Assembly: GCA_965247375.1 (NCBI GenBank) | Contig: CBDFHU010000087.1 | Coordinates: forward strand, 8,597-72,596 | DNA from: Arsenicibacter sp965247375 | Lineage (GTDB): Bacteria; Bacteroidota; Bacteroidia; Cytophagales; Spirosomataceae | DNA length: 64,000 nucleotides | Direction: 5' to 3' | Part shown: piece by piece, positions 19,501 to 28,274 of the stretch | Position numbering within the stretch: the first letter of the stretch is position 1 | Layout of the letters: each line of letters starts with the position of its first letter | Program-made: the position numbers and the translations under genes | Notes under the pieces: model-generated | The model's input: only the letters and a program-made list of their open reading frames with translations | What the model was told of the DNA's origin: nothing | The model's database searches: none

Positions 19501-19736
19501 GGAACATTACGCTGGGCTACGATCTGGGTAGCCTGATGAAGACTAAGTTCGTACAGGGCGCACGGATTTACATGACGGCTGAAAACTTCTTCGGTTTTGA
19601 CAAATACAAGGGTGGTTTCAACCCGGAAGCGTCAAACACTGACCTGTCAGGTAGTTCGCAGTACCCTGAGCCGGGCGATTACGGTGGGTTGCCACTGCCC
19701 CGGTCACTGGTCTTCGGTCTGAACGTAACGTTTTAA
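16554..19736 (+). CDS. SusC/RagA TonB-dependent transporter (no STN domain)
   Basis: 1060 residues with a signal peptide (about 1-24, ending AMAQ). A carboxypeptidase-regulatory-like domain (VITGVVTTSENGEPLPGVNV, about 25-105) is followed by the plug motif SLSEVVVIGYGTAKKADVTG, the PLYVIDGFP and IYGSRAANGVVLITTK signatures, and a barrel ending LVFGLNVTF. Unlike the SusC at 9387 it lacks an STN domain, so it is not expected to signal to a FecR, and no regulator lies immediately next to it. It imports oligosaccharides across the outer membrane with the SusD encoded 10 bases downstream. Confidence 0.95.
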   Translation: MRRLFYVCSFALSALLLLSSMAMAQVITGVVTTSENGEPLPGVNVVQKGSSSGAVTDAKGAYILKLNNAGNAVLTFSFIGYVTQEIPVKSQSVINIKLEPDTKSLSEVVVIGYGTAKKADVTGAVASFNAKTIDQRPILRVDQALVGQMAGVQVKQTSGALGKGFSIQVRGTGSITAGNEPLYVIDGFPLATARPNGSGNFATGNPLDNINPNDIESIQVLKDAAAAAIYGSRAANGVVLITTKRGQSGRPKVTLNTFTGYMERSRKLDMLSADEWVDRATEMINAQWVASAPNRTASQTNEQRRVILGLPVGQVNTTYMTDDRWAQPGHPGLRYIDWQDEAFRKGLTQNHQLSASGGNEFVRYYISGNYVRQEGMVINTDYTAYSARANVEVNASKKLKLGLNIAPTYSVNNDPGVEGKDNILHQMVSFTPVQEDTMGVYPNVGNNGQYRWSVSPNSPIGKLQNIIGETKRFRTLTSTYADYQIIPGLNFRTTINLDNTDNASKSYTPYSVAGSYQTRLAQLTTLTSGSFSTYRKRTFVNENTLTYSKLFADKHDVTVLAGLSYNSDKIESASLSSNGGYSSNAITTLNAANGVTGNTSEARNVLISYFGRVQYSYASKYLLSASIRRDGSSRFGANTRWGVFPSASAGWRVSEEAFMKAIPVINDLKLRASWGTSGNYNIGDYSTIPTLGTYNYTFNNVAAVGQAPAGVTNPDLGWENSRTFDVGLDVSVLNNRISAAFDVYNKLNTNLLLNVPLPGATGFASYLSNAGSVRNTGWEIELNTRNTTGALKWNTSLNFSHNANKVVSLAGGVDQILIPSSFDISHSILKLGQPLYSIYVVKQTGILSQQDIDNKAALYGSETVGDPKYFDANGDGVIDANDRVIVGRPTPKYMWGITNTLRYKGFDLTVLVQGQNGGSIYSLLGRALGRTGQGFTDNALGFYRDRWRSPSDPGDGVVSKAYSTFGRIKNTDWLYSSDYVRVRNITLGYDLGSLMKTKFVQGARIYMTAENFFGFDKYKGGFNPEASNTDLSGSSQYPEPGDYGGLPLPRSLVFGLNVTF

Positions 19737-19746
19737 TAAAACAAAC

Positions 19747-21246
19747 ATGAACTCATTCAAATCCTATATACTCCCTGCCTTAACGACCCTGGTACTGGCT
19801 TCGTGTACCAGCGATCTGACGCAGATTCCTATTTCGCAGGCGACCACGGCTACGTTCTATACGCAGACCAACGATTTCCTGCAGGCCTCAAACGCGATCT
19901 ATAACGATCTGCGGGGCTATCCGGACCGCCTGCTCAACCTGTCGGAGACCCGTTCGGATAACCTGTATGCGGTATCCGACGGCGGTGTCCGCGACTGGGA
20001 AGGCATCAACAGTTTTCACAAAACCATCGCGTCGAACCCGTATGTGTCAGACGCGTGGAGCGCCAACTACAACGGCGTTTACCGGGCAAACGTGTTGCTC
20101 GATCAGCTGTCGAAGAACGGGAAAGTAATTACCGACCAGAGCCTGAAAACGCGTCTGGAAGCCGAAGCAAAATTCCTGCGGGCGTTCTTTTACTTTGATC
20201 TGGTACGCTGGTTCGGCAAAGTGCCGGTAATCGACAAGCCGGCGACGGCCAACGAGGTGCTGGCCATTCCGCGCAGCTCCGTGGAGGACGTATACAAGCT
20301 GATTATTTCGGATCTTCAGTTTGCCAACACCAACCTGCCCGAAACTTACGCGGCAGCTGACAAAGGACGGCCGACAAAGTTTGCGGCCAAGGCGGCACTG
20401 GCACTGGTGTACATGACCCGCTCAGGCAAAACCTACGACATTGAAGGCCCCGGCGTTGGTGTCAATGAGTGGGCCAATGCCCTGACACTGCTGAACGAAA
20501 TCATCGCCAGCGGTAAATTCTCGCTGCAATCGAGCTATGCCAACGTGTTCTCGTATACCAATGAGAACAGTGCCGAGGTGATTTTTGACGTTCAGTACCA
20601 GACCGGCCTGAGTCCGGTGGTGGGCGGTACGTTTCCGTGGGTACTGGTGCCGGATACCTGGTTCCAGTCGCAGGGGAAAGCCGTGCAGGGCGGTCTGACG
20701 ATCCGGCCGGTATCGACCAACCTGCTGAATGCCTATGACGCGAAGGATACCCGCAAAGCCTTTACCATCCAGTCGGGCTATGTCTACAATGGTGTGGCCG
20801 AAACGCGGTCGTTTTTCAAAAAATACGTCGACCTGACCAAGGTGCCGACCAACCGTGTCGACTGGCCGATCAACTTTATCGTGTTCCGGTATGCGGATAT
20901 TCTGATGCTGAAAGCCGAATGTATCCTGCGGGGGGCTTCGGGTGCGCAGGCAGATGTAGACGCCATCGTGAACCAGATCCGGACGCGGGCAGGCCTGGCC
21001 GCTACGACAAACGTAACACTGACGCAACTGCTGGCTGAGCGCCGTCTGGAGTTTGCCGCCGAGGGAACCCGCTGGCATGACCTCGTGCGTTTTGGCGTGG
21101 TTGATACGGTGATTCCGGCATGGGTAACGGCCGAAGATGTGCAGAAGGTGATGCAGCCGTTCCAGAAAAACTACATCCTCTATCCGGTACCACAAACCGA
21201 GCTGGACGTAAAACAAGGACTGTATACCCAGAATGCGGGATATTAG
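19747..21246 (+). CDS. SusD/RagB-family glycan-binding outer-membrane lipoprotein
   Basis: 499 residues. A lipobox gives Cys20 (LTTLVLASC). The family signatures are seen: FLQASNAIYNDLRGYPDRLL, KFLRAFFYFDLVRWFGKVPV, FIVFRYADILMLKAECILRG, LLAERRLEFAAEGTRWHDLV, and a C terminus ending LYTQNAGY. It is the extracellular capping partner of the SusC encoded just upstream and forms one transcript with it. The next gene is a large secreted glycosidase-like protein, probably the degradative partner. A dispersed palindrome at 21255-21281 follows the stop and could end or stabilise the susCD message. Confidence 0.95.
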   Translation: MNSFKSYILPALTTLVLASCTSDLTQIPISQATTATFYTQTNDFLQASNAIYNDLRGYPDRLLNLSETRSDNLYAVSDGGVRDWEGINSFHKTIASNPYVSDAWSANYNGVYRANVLLDQLSKNGKVITDQSLKTRLEAEAKFLRAFFYFDLVRWFGKVPVIDKPATANEVLAIPRSSVEDVYKLIISDLQFANTNLPETYAAADKGRPTKFAAKAALALVYMTRSGKTYDIEGPGVGVNEWANALTLLNEIIASGKFSLQSSYANVFSYTNENSAEVIFDVQYQTGLSPVVGGTFPWVLVPDTWFQSQGKAVQGGLTIRPVSTNLLNAYDAKDTRKAFTIQSGYVYNGVAETRSFFKKYVDLTKVPTNRVDWPINFIVFRYADILMLKAECILRGASGAQADVDAIVNQIRTRAGLAATTNVTLTQLLAERRLEFAAEGTRWHDLVRFGVVDTVIPAWVTAEDVQKVMQPFQKNYILYPVPQTELDVKQGLYTQNAGY

Positions 21247-21254
21247 GCTATTAT

Positions 21255-21281
21255 GTAGCACGGATTGGCAATCCGTGTTAC
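21255..21281. repeat. Dispersed palindrome, CACGGAATG family, copy 1
   Basis: GTAGCACGGATTG, one base, CAATCCGTGTTAC: a 13-bp stem with one G-U pair. Related palindromes lie at 30666, 39548 and 39595, always intergenic or touching a stop codon. Confidence 0.7.
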
Positions 21282-21355
21282 CGGACTAGTTTGCTGATTA
21301 TTTGTTTGTTAACCGACTTCCCGATTGCCTTTGCTTTCGGGAAGTTTTGTTTATC

Positions 21356-24300
21356 ATGAAAAAACTTGTTTTCCTGTTTGCCGCCTTTTGTTTGAGTACA
21401 CAACTCATAGCTCAGATGCAGCCGGTCTGGCATAACCAGGCACGAACACTGCATTACCGCCCCGACGGCGAGGATTTCGTGACGGTCAACGGGAAGCGGC
21501 GTTTTAACCGCGCCCTGTATGGCACCAACACGGCCTTCCGTGTTGAGGCTGGGGATTTGCCGGAGTTTGCGCTCTATCTGCCCGGGATCGGCGGCACGCT
21601 GCGGCTGGGGCTGGTGGCAGACGGAACGAGTAAATGGCTGATTAACGCCGGCAGCATCACGGCCCGCTATCGGCCGGGTGCCATGCTGTATACCATTGAA
21701 GACCCCCTGTTGGGCAAAGCTACCCTGCACCTGACGGTCTGGGCCATGAGCGAGGCGGAAGGTCTGCTGGTAAAGGCTGACGCAAACGGGCCATTGCCCG
21801 AAGGCGTTTCGCTGGTGTATGCCTTTGGCGGTGCGACGGGTAAGAAACTGAACCGCGACGGCGATATCGGTGCCGACCCCGAATCGAGCTTCTACCTGAA
21901 GCCTGAAAACTGCGCCGCCAACGAAATTGACCTGAGCGCATCCGGCTTTATGCTTCAGTTCGGGGCGGCTAATCAGCGCCGGAAACTGATTGGTGTGCTG
22001 CCGCCGGGTACAACGCTGAAAACCGGTGATGCTGCTAAGCAAGCCTCTCCGGCTGAGCTGCTGAGTTCGGAAGTCGCCGGTGCACCGGTGGTGGTCGGGA
22101 CGGTACCGCTACAGGCGGATAAACCGGTGTTTGCCGGTATTCAGGTGCCGGGTACCCGACAGGTTTTGGCAGCAGGCCAATTGCCGGAGCTGGCCGCTGC
22201 GGCTGAGCAGGCGCGGCAGGCGCTGGCAGGGCGGGTAGTGATCAAAACACCGGACCCATGGATCAACACCATCGGCGGGGCGCTGAGCGTAGCGGCAGAT
22301 GCTATCTGGGAAAACCCGACGTACATGCACGGGGCCGTGGCGTGGCGTATGCGCCTGAACGGCTGGCGCGGCCCTTATGCGGGTGATCCGCTGGGCTGGC
22401 ATGACCGGTCGCGGGCTCACTTCCGCGCCTATGCCAAATCGCAGCTGACCGAACCGCTGACGGGGCCTAATGTGCCGGATACACTGCTGCACTTTGCCCG
22501 TCAGCAGGAAAAGCTGGGCAATACCGTGTTCAGCAGCGGTTATATCTGCCGGAACCCCAACGGCGACTTCCGGCCGCACCATTACGACATGAACCTCATC
22601 TACATCGACGAACTGCTCTGGCACATCAACTGGACGGGTGATCTGGCCTTTGTCCGCGAAATATGGCCGGTGCTGACCCGCCACCTTGCCTGGGAAAAAC
22701 GCAATTTCGACGCCAATAACGACGGACTTTACGATGCCTACTGCTGTATCTGGGCGAGTGATGCGTTGCAGTACAGCGGGGGGGGCGTAACCCATTCGTC
22801 GGCCTATAACTACCGCGCTAACCGTCTGGCCGCGCGGCTGGCGGCGCTGATCGGGGAGAACCCGGTGCCCTACCAACAGGAAGCCGATAAGATTTTACGG
22901 GCCGTAAATACCAACCTCTGGCTACCTGCCAAAGGCTGGTATGCCGAATACAAGGATATTGCCGGCAAACAGCTGCTGCATCCGGCGGCGGGCCTGTGGA
23001 CGGTTTACCATGCCATTGATTCGGACGTGCCCGATCCGATGCGGGCCTACCAGACCCTCCGGTATGTCGATCATGAAATTCCGCATATCCCGATCCGGGC
23101 AACGGGTCTGGCCGACACCAGCCTCTACACCCTGTCGACCACCAACTGGATGCCGTATGACTGGTCGCTGAACAACGTGGCGCTGGCCGAACTGATGCAC
23201 ACTAGTCTGGCCTATTGGCAGGCGGGCCGGACCAACGAGGCGTTCAGGCTCTGGAAAAGCTCGCTGGTCGAAAGCATGTACCTCGGGGCCAGTCCGGGCA
23301 ATTTCCAGCAGTTGTCATTTTACGATGCCAACCGTGGCGAACTCTACCGCGATTTTGCCGATCCGGTGGGTATGGCGGCGCGCTCGGTGGTAGAAGGCTT
23401 GTTCGGGATTGTGCCCGATGCACTGAATCACACACTGACGGTCCGCCCCGGTCTACCGGACGCATGGGACACTGCTCTGCTGACCATCCCCGACGTTCAT
23501 TTTTCGTTTACCCGCAAACGCACAGACGGGCAGACTACCGAACAGTATCTGATCAGACCAACCTTTGGCGGGCCGATGGCGCTCCGGCTGCTGGTTAACG
23601 TTCCGGCCGACCGGTTGGCGCAGGTTACGGTCAACGGGAAACCGGTGGCGTTTACGGTTGTGCCGTCAGCGGTCGGCCGACCGCTGGTTGAAATTAATGC
23701 CGCCGCAGCTGAACAGTACGACGTACGGCTCAGCTGGTCGGGCGTTGCGCCGGATAACGCACCGGAATTGCCGGCACAGGCCATCGGCGCAACGCTTTCG
23801 GTGCAGTTTACGAACGCAACGGTTGTGCAGGTAGCCGATCCGCAGCAGGTACTCCGCCGGTTAACCAGTACCGGACACAGGCTGCAAGGGATCGTCGCCG
23901 GTGAGAAAGGGCACCGGACCTTGTTTGTGCAGCTGCGTCAGGGGGCGTTCACGTGGTGGGAGCCGCTGCATATTACCGTAACCGAACCGGTCTCGTTTGT
24001 CAGTACGCAGGCTGATGACAGCCCCGGCCTTCGTTTCCGGATCGTGAATCATACAACTACACCGCTACGGGGCCAATTGCGGGTGAATACCGGCTATACC
24101 ATTCCGGTGGCCGTCGCAGCCGGTGCGATGTCGGCAGAGGTAACCGTACCGGCAGAACAGGTTGTTTTGGGGACGAACGCGCTTGAGTTGCGCTGGCAGG
24201 GTGGCGGACAGGCAAAGGCAGAACTGGTCAACTGGGCCGCCACAACGCGACCTGCGCGTACGGAAACCGTCCCGATGACCGGCCTGTTCAATGACCGTGT

Positions 24301-24982
24301 AACGAACATTTTCCGGAATAAATACCTGTCGCCCCGGCCGGATGCACCTACCTTGCAGTTGCCCGAACAGGGCATCGGCAACTGGTGTTACCCGAATACC
24401 GACGCCGTTATTGACGACGCGGGTTTGCGGCAGCTCGCCGGTGTTGGTGCCGGAATTCAACTGCCGGGCGGTATTCCGTTCCGTACGCCCGGACCAGGTG
24501 AGGCGCCGAATACGCTGTTTGTTTCGCAGTGGGACAACTATCCGGACGAAGCCACGGTGCCGCTGAGCGGTCGGGCGTCACACGCATACCTGCTGATGGC
24601 CGGTTCGTCGAATCCGATGCAGAGCCGGCTCGATAACGGGGAGGTGCTGATCGAATATACCGACGGGACACAGGACCGGCTGGCGCTGCGCAATCCGGAT
24701 ACCTGGTGGCCAATCGAGCAGGACTATTATGCCGATGGCTATGCCTTTCGTCTGGAGCGGCCGGTGCCCTATCGGGTACACCTGAAAACCGGAAAAATCA
24801 TCCGCGGAGCGGCTGCGTACACCAGTATCAAGGGATTCACCAACCGCGCCATCGACGGCGGGGCGGCCACGGTACTGGACCTGCCGCTTCAGGCCGGTAA
24901 AACGCTGAAGCAATTGCGGGTACGGGCCATTGCCAACGATGTTGTAATCGGCCTGATGGCGGTGACGCTGGTCCGGGAGTAG
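21356..24982 (+). CDS. Large secreted DUF4450 glycosidase-like protein
   Basis: 1208 residues from the ATG at 21356, chosen because it opens with a clear signal peptide (MKKLVFLFAAFCLSTQLIAQ); an upstream in-frame start would put 18 unrelated residues in front. The N-terminal part matches the DUF4450 region of Bacteroidota (WHNQARTLHYRPDGEDFVTV, RFNRALYGTNTAFRVEAGDL). The middle (about 320-720) reads like an (alpha/alpha)6 catalytic barrel of rhamnosidase or glucosidase type (WRMRLNGWRGPYAGDPLGWH, WEKRNFDANNDGLYDAYCCI, NNVALAELMH). Beta-rich domains complete the protein. It directly follows a SusCD pair, so it probably cleaves the glycan that pair imports. The catalytic acids and the exact activity cannot be assigned from sequence alone. 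Confidence 0.75.
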   Translation: MKKLVFLFAAFCLSTQLIAQMQPVWHNQARTLHYRPDGEDFVTVNGKRRFNRALYGTNTAFRVEAGDLPEFALYLPGIGGTLRLGLVADGTSKWLINAGSITARYRPGAMLYTIEDPLLGKATLHLTVWAMSEAEGLLVKADANGPLPEGVSLVYAFGGATGKKLNRDGDIGADPESSFYLKPENCAANEIDLSASGFMLQFGAANQRRKLIGVLPPGTTLKTGDAAKQASPAELLSSEVAGAPVVVGTVPLQADKPVFAGIQVPGTRQVLAAGQLPELAAAAEQARQALAGRVVIKTPDPWINTIGGALSVAADAIWENPTYMHGAVAWRMRLNGWRGPYAGDPLGWHDRSRAHFRAYAKSQLTEPLTGPNVPDTLLHFARQQEKLGNTVFSSGYICRNPNGDFRPHHYDMNLIYIDELLWHINWTGDLAFVREIWPVLTRHLAWEKRNFDANNDGLYDAYCCIWASDALQYSGGGVTHSSAYNYRANRLAARLAALIGENPVPYQQEADKILRAVNTNLWLPAKGWYAEYKDIAGKQLLHPAAGLWTVYHAIDSDVPDPMRAYQTLRYVDHEIPHIPIRATGLADTSLYTLSTTNWMPYDWSLNNVALAELMHTSLAYWQAGRTNEAFRLWKSSLVESMYLGASPGNFQQLSFYDANRGELYRDFADPVGMAARSVVEGLFGIVPDALNHTLTVRPGLPDAWDTALLTIPDVHFSFTRKRTDGQTTEQYLIRPTFGGPMALRLLVNVPADRLAQVTVNGKPVAFTVVPSAVGRPLVEINAAAAEQYDVRLSWSGVAPDNAPELPAQAIGATLSVQFTNATVVQVADPQQVLRRLTSTGHRLQGIVAGEKGHRTLFVQLRQGAFTWWEPLHITVTEPVSFVSTQADDSPGLRFRIVNHTTTPLRGQLRVNTGYTIPVAVAAGAMSAEVTVPAEQVVLGTNALELRWQGGGQAKAELVNWAATTRPARTETVPMTGLFNDRVTNIFRNKYLSPRPDAPTLQLPEQGIGNWCYPNTDAVIDDAGLRQLAGVGAGIQLPGGIPFRTPGPGEAPNTLFVSQWDNYPDEATVPLSGRASHAYLLMAGSSNPMQSRLDNGEVLIEYTDGTQDRLALRNPDTWWPIEQDYYADGYAFRLERPVPYRVHLKTGKIIRGAAAYTSIKGFTNRAIDGGAATVLDLPLQAGKTLKQLRVRAIANDVVIGLMAVTLVRE

Positions 24983-25050
24983 GGGGGACCGTGAAGTATA
25001 TACCCTGATTACCTGCCTTTTGATCCTTCAGGAGTAAACAAATTTCCTTT

Positions 25051-25815
25051 ATGTCCATCCGTTTTCCCTACGTGCTGTTAGTCATGTTGTTGATACAGGC
25101 ATGCACCACTACCGATAAACAACCGGTTGTTGAACCTGACCGGATTCTGAAGGATGCAGCCAGCTTTTGGGCGTACAAACAAACGTACGTTCTGCTCTAT
25201 GAAGATTTCCAGGCTTTTGATAACCAGCTAAAACCAATTACCCGGGATGCCTTTCTACAAACCCTGTCTACGGGCCGCTATTTGCCGTTACGAGTCAGGT
25301 CAGCAGATAAGATCACTCGTTATCAGCTTTATCCATTACCTGACAGAGTCGATAAAACCCTAAAAGCGCTGCTTCGCCAATGGGCAACTAGTGAATATGC
25401 TTATTACCTGGTTGAAGGCAAACCGTTACCCGATTATCACTTTGTGGATATGGACGGAAAGGTTTACACCAGGCAGTCAACAAAAGGGAAGATTCTGGTC
25501 CTGAAATGCTGGTTTGTTCATTGCGTGGCTTGTATTGCCGAAATGCCCGCTTTGAACGAATTAAAACAACAGTATAAGCACCGTGACGATGTGTTATTTG
25601 TCAGTCTGTGCCTGGATTCCGCCGATAAAGTGGCGGCTTTTTTAAAGAAAACTCGGTTTGATTACGCTACTGTACCCGCCCAAACGGATTACCTGGAAGA
25701 GAAGCTGAAGATTGGTTCGTATCCCATGCACCTGGTGATCAACAAGGAGGGGTTAATTAGTAAGCAAGTCGATAACTATCAGGGCGTAGCCTATATTCTG
25801 GATAAAATGCGTTAA
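25051..25815 (+). CDS. TlpA-like thioredoxin-fold lipoprotein
   Basis: 254 residues. A lipoprotein signal ends at Cys18 (LLIQAC). Residues about 30-125 are an uncharacterised N-terminal region. Residues about 127-250 form a thioredoxin-like redoxin domain, with PDYHFVDMDGK opening, the redox pair Cys158 and Cys161 in CWFVHCVAC, VLFVSLCLDS, and the cis-proline segment SYPMHLVINKEG. Such proteins reduce disulfides of periplasmic or outer-membrane partners. It is preceded by the DUF4450 gene (68-base gap) and followed by a long gap, and its AT-richer codon choice differs from that of its neighbours. The physiological partner is unknown. Confidence 0.82.
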   Translation: MSIRFPYVLLVMLLIQACTTTDKQPVVEPDRILKDAASFWAYKQTYVLLYEDFQAFDNQLKPITRDAFLQTLSTGRYLPLRVRSADKITRYQLYPLPDRVDKTLKALLRQWATSEYAYYLVEGKPLPDYHFVDMDGKVYTRQSTKGKILVLKCWFVHCVACIAEMPALNELKQQYKHRDDVLFVSLCLDSADKVAAFLKKTRFDYATVPAQTDYLEEKLKIGSYPMHLVINKEGLISKQVDNYQGVAYILDKMR

Positions 25816-26013
25816 CCCATCGCCGGTCTGAATGTTGGATGGGTTGGTAATGTGGGGTATTGTTCAAATAAGATCAGTATCTATTCATTTCGGTCTTCAT
25901 AATCCTGAATTCCGGATAACTGTAGCGTAGTGCATACTACGCACAGAAAGCGAAACTTACATCATAATGAACAATCTCCAGGAAATCACCAATCCATTGA
26001 AAATAATGACCAG
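25816..26013. other. Non-coding gap with one small palindrome
   Basis: The gap between the TlpA-like gene and the next candidate holds a short hairpin at 25925-25942 (GCGTAGT, GCAT, ACTACGC). The same CGTAGT-N4-ACTACG layout recurs at 43981-43996. Nothing else is recognised. Confidence 0.5.
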
Positions 26014-26259
26014 TCAGCTGATTGCCTGGTAATAAGGATCATTTCGGAGTGGGGGCGACAGGATAATTGAAAGAATGCTACATAGCAAGAAGCCAATGTT
26101 TAAAGCGGACGGATTTTGTAAAAAAGCCGGATAAACACTCAGGTATTTTGTACTCTGCTCGTTTAACGTGTGTGATTTCAACGTTGTGGTATAGAATAAA
26201 TACCCACTATCCAGGTACGACACTAAGCATAAGATGCAAGCTGCTATCAGGTTCCTCAT
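26014..26259 (-). CDS. Possible small membrane protein, unknown function
   Basis: An 81-residue frame from the ATG at 26259 (a TTG start four codons upstream is also open). It has two plausible membrane helices (LIAACILCLVSYLDSGYLFY near the start and LNIGFLLCSILSIILS near the end) separated by a polar stretch. No family was recognised. In favour are the coherent hydrophobic pattern and its position in an otherwise empty 720-base gap. Against are its small size, lack of neighbours on that strand and lack of a clear ribosome-binding site. It may be an orphan gene or chance. Confidence 0.35.
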   Translation of the reverse strand: MRNLIAACILCLVSYLDSGYLFYTTTLKSHTLNEQSTKYLSVYPAFLQNPSALNIGFLLCSILSIILSPPLRNDPYYQAIS

Positions 26260-26536
26260 CGTTTTTGTCAAAAGTTAACCAAGATCAAAGAAAGAAACGA
26301 CATATAACCTTGCCATATTTCATGGCAGGTCCCTGGACTATAAACTATGCTTAACTCCCACGGAGCACGAAGGAGGCATACACAAAACCATTAGACGAAA
26401 ACCTGGCTAAATAAGCACAACCGGTTCATTTTTCCGCCAAACAGGAGGGTGCGGGAATGTTGGATTAAAAGATAAAATCAAATTTGATAGCCGGGAAATA
26501 CCAGTTGCCGGTACAGATCAATCGTCCTTAACTTCC

Positions 26537-27889
26537 ATGGAAACAAACCTCAATAACCTGTCACGACGCGATTTCCTGCGTCAGTCTTCTCTGGCAACCG
26601 CCGGTCTGGTGGCGGCGTCTCCGCTGACTACCCTCGCCGCTCCGATGGCGAAACGCAAAGTGGCCATGGTCGGTACCGGTCACCGCGGCACGAGCATGTG
26701 GGGTACGCCGGTCGTCAAGGAGTTTGCGGATATTATCGAGTTTGTCGGCCTTTGCGATAAAAATATCGGCCGTGCCGAAACGGCTAAAAAAATGCTGGGC
26801 GTGTCGTGTGCTACCTACACCGACTTCGACAAAATGATGCGGGAAACAAAGCCGGACCTGCTTATCGTAACTACCGTAGACGCCACACACGACGAATTTA
26901 TCATCAAGGGCATGGAAATGGGGGCGGATATCGTCACCGAAAAGCCCATGACCACCGACGAAACCAAGTGCCGCGCCATTCTGGATGCGGAAAAGCGGAC
27001 GGGCAAAAAAGTGACCGTTACCTTTAACTACCGCTATTCGCCGCACCGCCAGAAAATCTACGAATTACTGCGCCAGGGAGCAATCGGCAAGATTACGTCG
27101 GTCGATTTTCACTGGTATCTGGATACCCGCCACGGGGCCGACTATTTCCGGCGCTGGCACCGGCTGCGCGAAAACAGCGGATCGCTCTGGGTACACAAGG
27201 CGAGTCACCACTTCGATCTGCTGAACTGGTGGCTGGAGTCGGAACCGGAGTCGGTCTATGCACAGGGATCGCTGGAACATTACGGCAAAAACGGTCCGTT
27301 CCGCAGCACCAACTGTCGCTCCTGCGCCCACAAAGCTGACTGTAACTTCTACTGGGACATTACAAAAGACAAGCGGCTGACGGCGCTGTATGTCGATAAC
27401 GAAAAATACGACGGCTACCACCGCGACGGCTGTGTGTTCAAAGAGGATATCAACATCTTTGATAAGATGGCGGCTACAATTCATTATGCCAACGGGGTGA
27501 ATGTCAGCTATTCGCTGACAACGTACTCGCCGTATGAGGGCTACCGGATTGCGTTCAACGGCACCAAAGGCCGGCTGGAAGCCTGGATTAAGGAGTCGGG
27601 CAAGATGACGATTGAGCCGTACGATGAACTGATGCTGTCGAAAAACTTCGGCGATGTCGAGTATATCAAAATTCCGCAGGCAGAAGGCCACGGCGGCGGC
27701 GATGCCCGGCTTCGTGATAAAATCTTCCGCAATCCCGGGGCGGCCGATGCGTTCCGGCAAGCCGCCGGCAGCCGCGACGGAGCCATGGCGATTCTGGTGG
27801 GCATTGGCGCCCGCAAAAGTATCCAGACCGGACAGCCCGTCCGGATCGAAGACCTTACCGGCTTAAAGCCACTGGCCGCCAAATCATAA
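26537..27889 (+). CDS. Gfo/Idh/MocA-family oxidoreductase with Tat signal
   Basis: 450 residues. The N terminus carries a twin-arginine signal (SRRDFLRQSSLATAGLV), so the enzyme is exported folded. A Rossmann fold follows (KVAMVGTGHRGTSMWG, about 40-56), then the family's conserved EKPMTTDE lysine (about residue 136) and a GYxIxxxGTKGRLE-like C-terminal domain (EGYRIAFNGTKGRLEAWIKE). Members use NAD(P) to oxidise or reduce sugars or sugar derivatives; exported ones are typical of Bacteroidota polysaccharide loci. A cluster of four cysteines near residues 257-300 (NCRSCAHKADC) hints at a metal or structural site. It precedes a damaged glycosidase gene. Confidence 0.88.
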   Translation: METNLNNLSRRDFLRQSSLATAGLVAASPLTTLAAPMAKRKVAMVGTGHRGTSMWGTPVVKEFADIIEFVGLCDKNIGRAETAKKMLGVSCATYTDFDKMMRETKPDLLIVTTVDATHDEFIIKGMEMGADIVTEKPMTTDETKCRAILDAEKRTGKKVTVTFNYRYSPHRQKIYELLRQGAIGKITSVDFHWYLDTRHGADYFRRWHRLRENSGSLWVHKASHHFDLLNWWLESEPESVYAQGSLEHYGKNGPFRSTNCRSCAHKADCNFYWDITKDKRLTALYVDNEKYDGYHRDGCVFKEDINIFDKMAATIHYANGVNVSYSLTTYSPYEGYRIAFNGTKGRLEAWIKESGKMTIEPYDELMLSKNFGDVEYIKIPQAEGHGGGDARLRDKIFRNPGAADAFRQAAGSRDGAMAILVGIGARKSIQTGQPVRIEDLTGLKPLAAKS

Positions 27890-27926
27890 AGTGGGGGATA
27901 ACCGGAATTGTATGACGCCATCCGTA

Positions 27927-27948
27927 GAGACGCAATATGTTGCGTCTC
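27927..27948. repeat. Dispersed palindrome, GAGACGCAA family, copy 1
   Basis: GAGACGCAA, loop TATG, TTGCGTCTC: a perfect 9-bp stem. Its half-element GAGACGCA is the repeated 3' end of the tandem array 60 bases downstream. Confidence 0.8.
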
Positions 27949-27997
27949 CTCCCCCGATCATCGTACGAAAAAATGGGAGGGGTACGGTGGTTTAAAA

Positions 27998-28264
27998 TGC
28001 TGCCGCGGATTGAGACGCAGCAATGGCTGCCGCGATTTGAGACGCAACAATGGTTGCCGCGATTTGAGACGCAATGGCTGCCGCGATTTGAGAGGTAACA
28101 ATGGCTGCCGCGATTTGAGACGCAATGGCTGCCGCGATTTGAGAGGTAACAATGGCTGCCGCGATTTGAGACGCAATGGCTGCCGCGATTTGAGACGCAA
28201 TGGCTGCCGCGATTTGAGACGCAGCAATGGCTGCCGCGATTTGAGACGCAAAATATTGCGTCTC
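27998..28264. repeat. Tandem array of 24- and 27-bp units
   Basis: Ten consecutive units of the form ATGGCTGCCGCGATTTGAGA followed by CGCA, CGCAACA, CGCAGCA or GGTAACA. Units are 24 or 27 bases; the first is divergent. Every unit ends in or near the half-palindrome GAGACGCA. The last unit is completed into a full palindrome, GAGACGCAA-AATA-TTGCGTCTC, at 28243-28264. Because unit lengths are multiples of three, several frames stay open through the array (Arg/Asp/Leu-rich or Ala/Ile/Gln-rich readings), but none has a start or known family, so the array is treated as non-coding. Confidence 0.85.
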
Positions 28265-28274
28265 TACGGGTGCT

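Noticed and set aside
22109..24460. Several minus-strand frames inside the DUF4450 gene
   Set aside because: Shadow frames in a high-GC gene whose own frame has clear domains.
27998..28264. Possible CRISPR array
   Set aside because: Units are directly adjacent with no unique spacers, and no cas gene is in the window.
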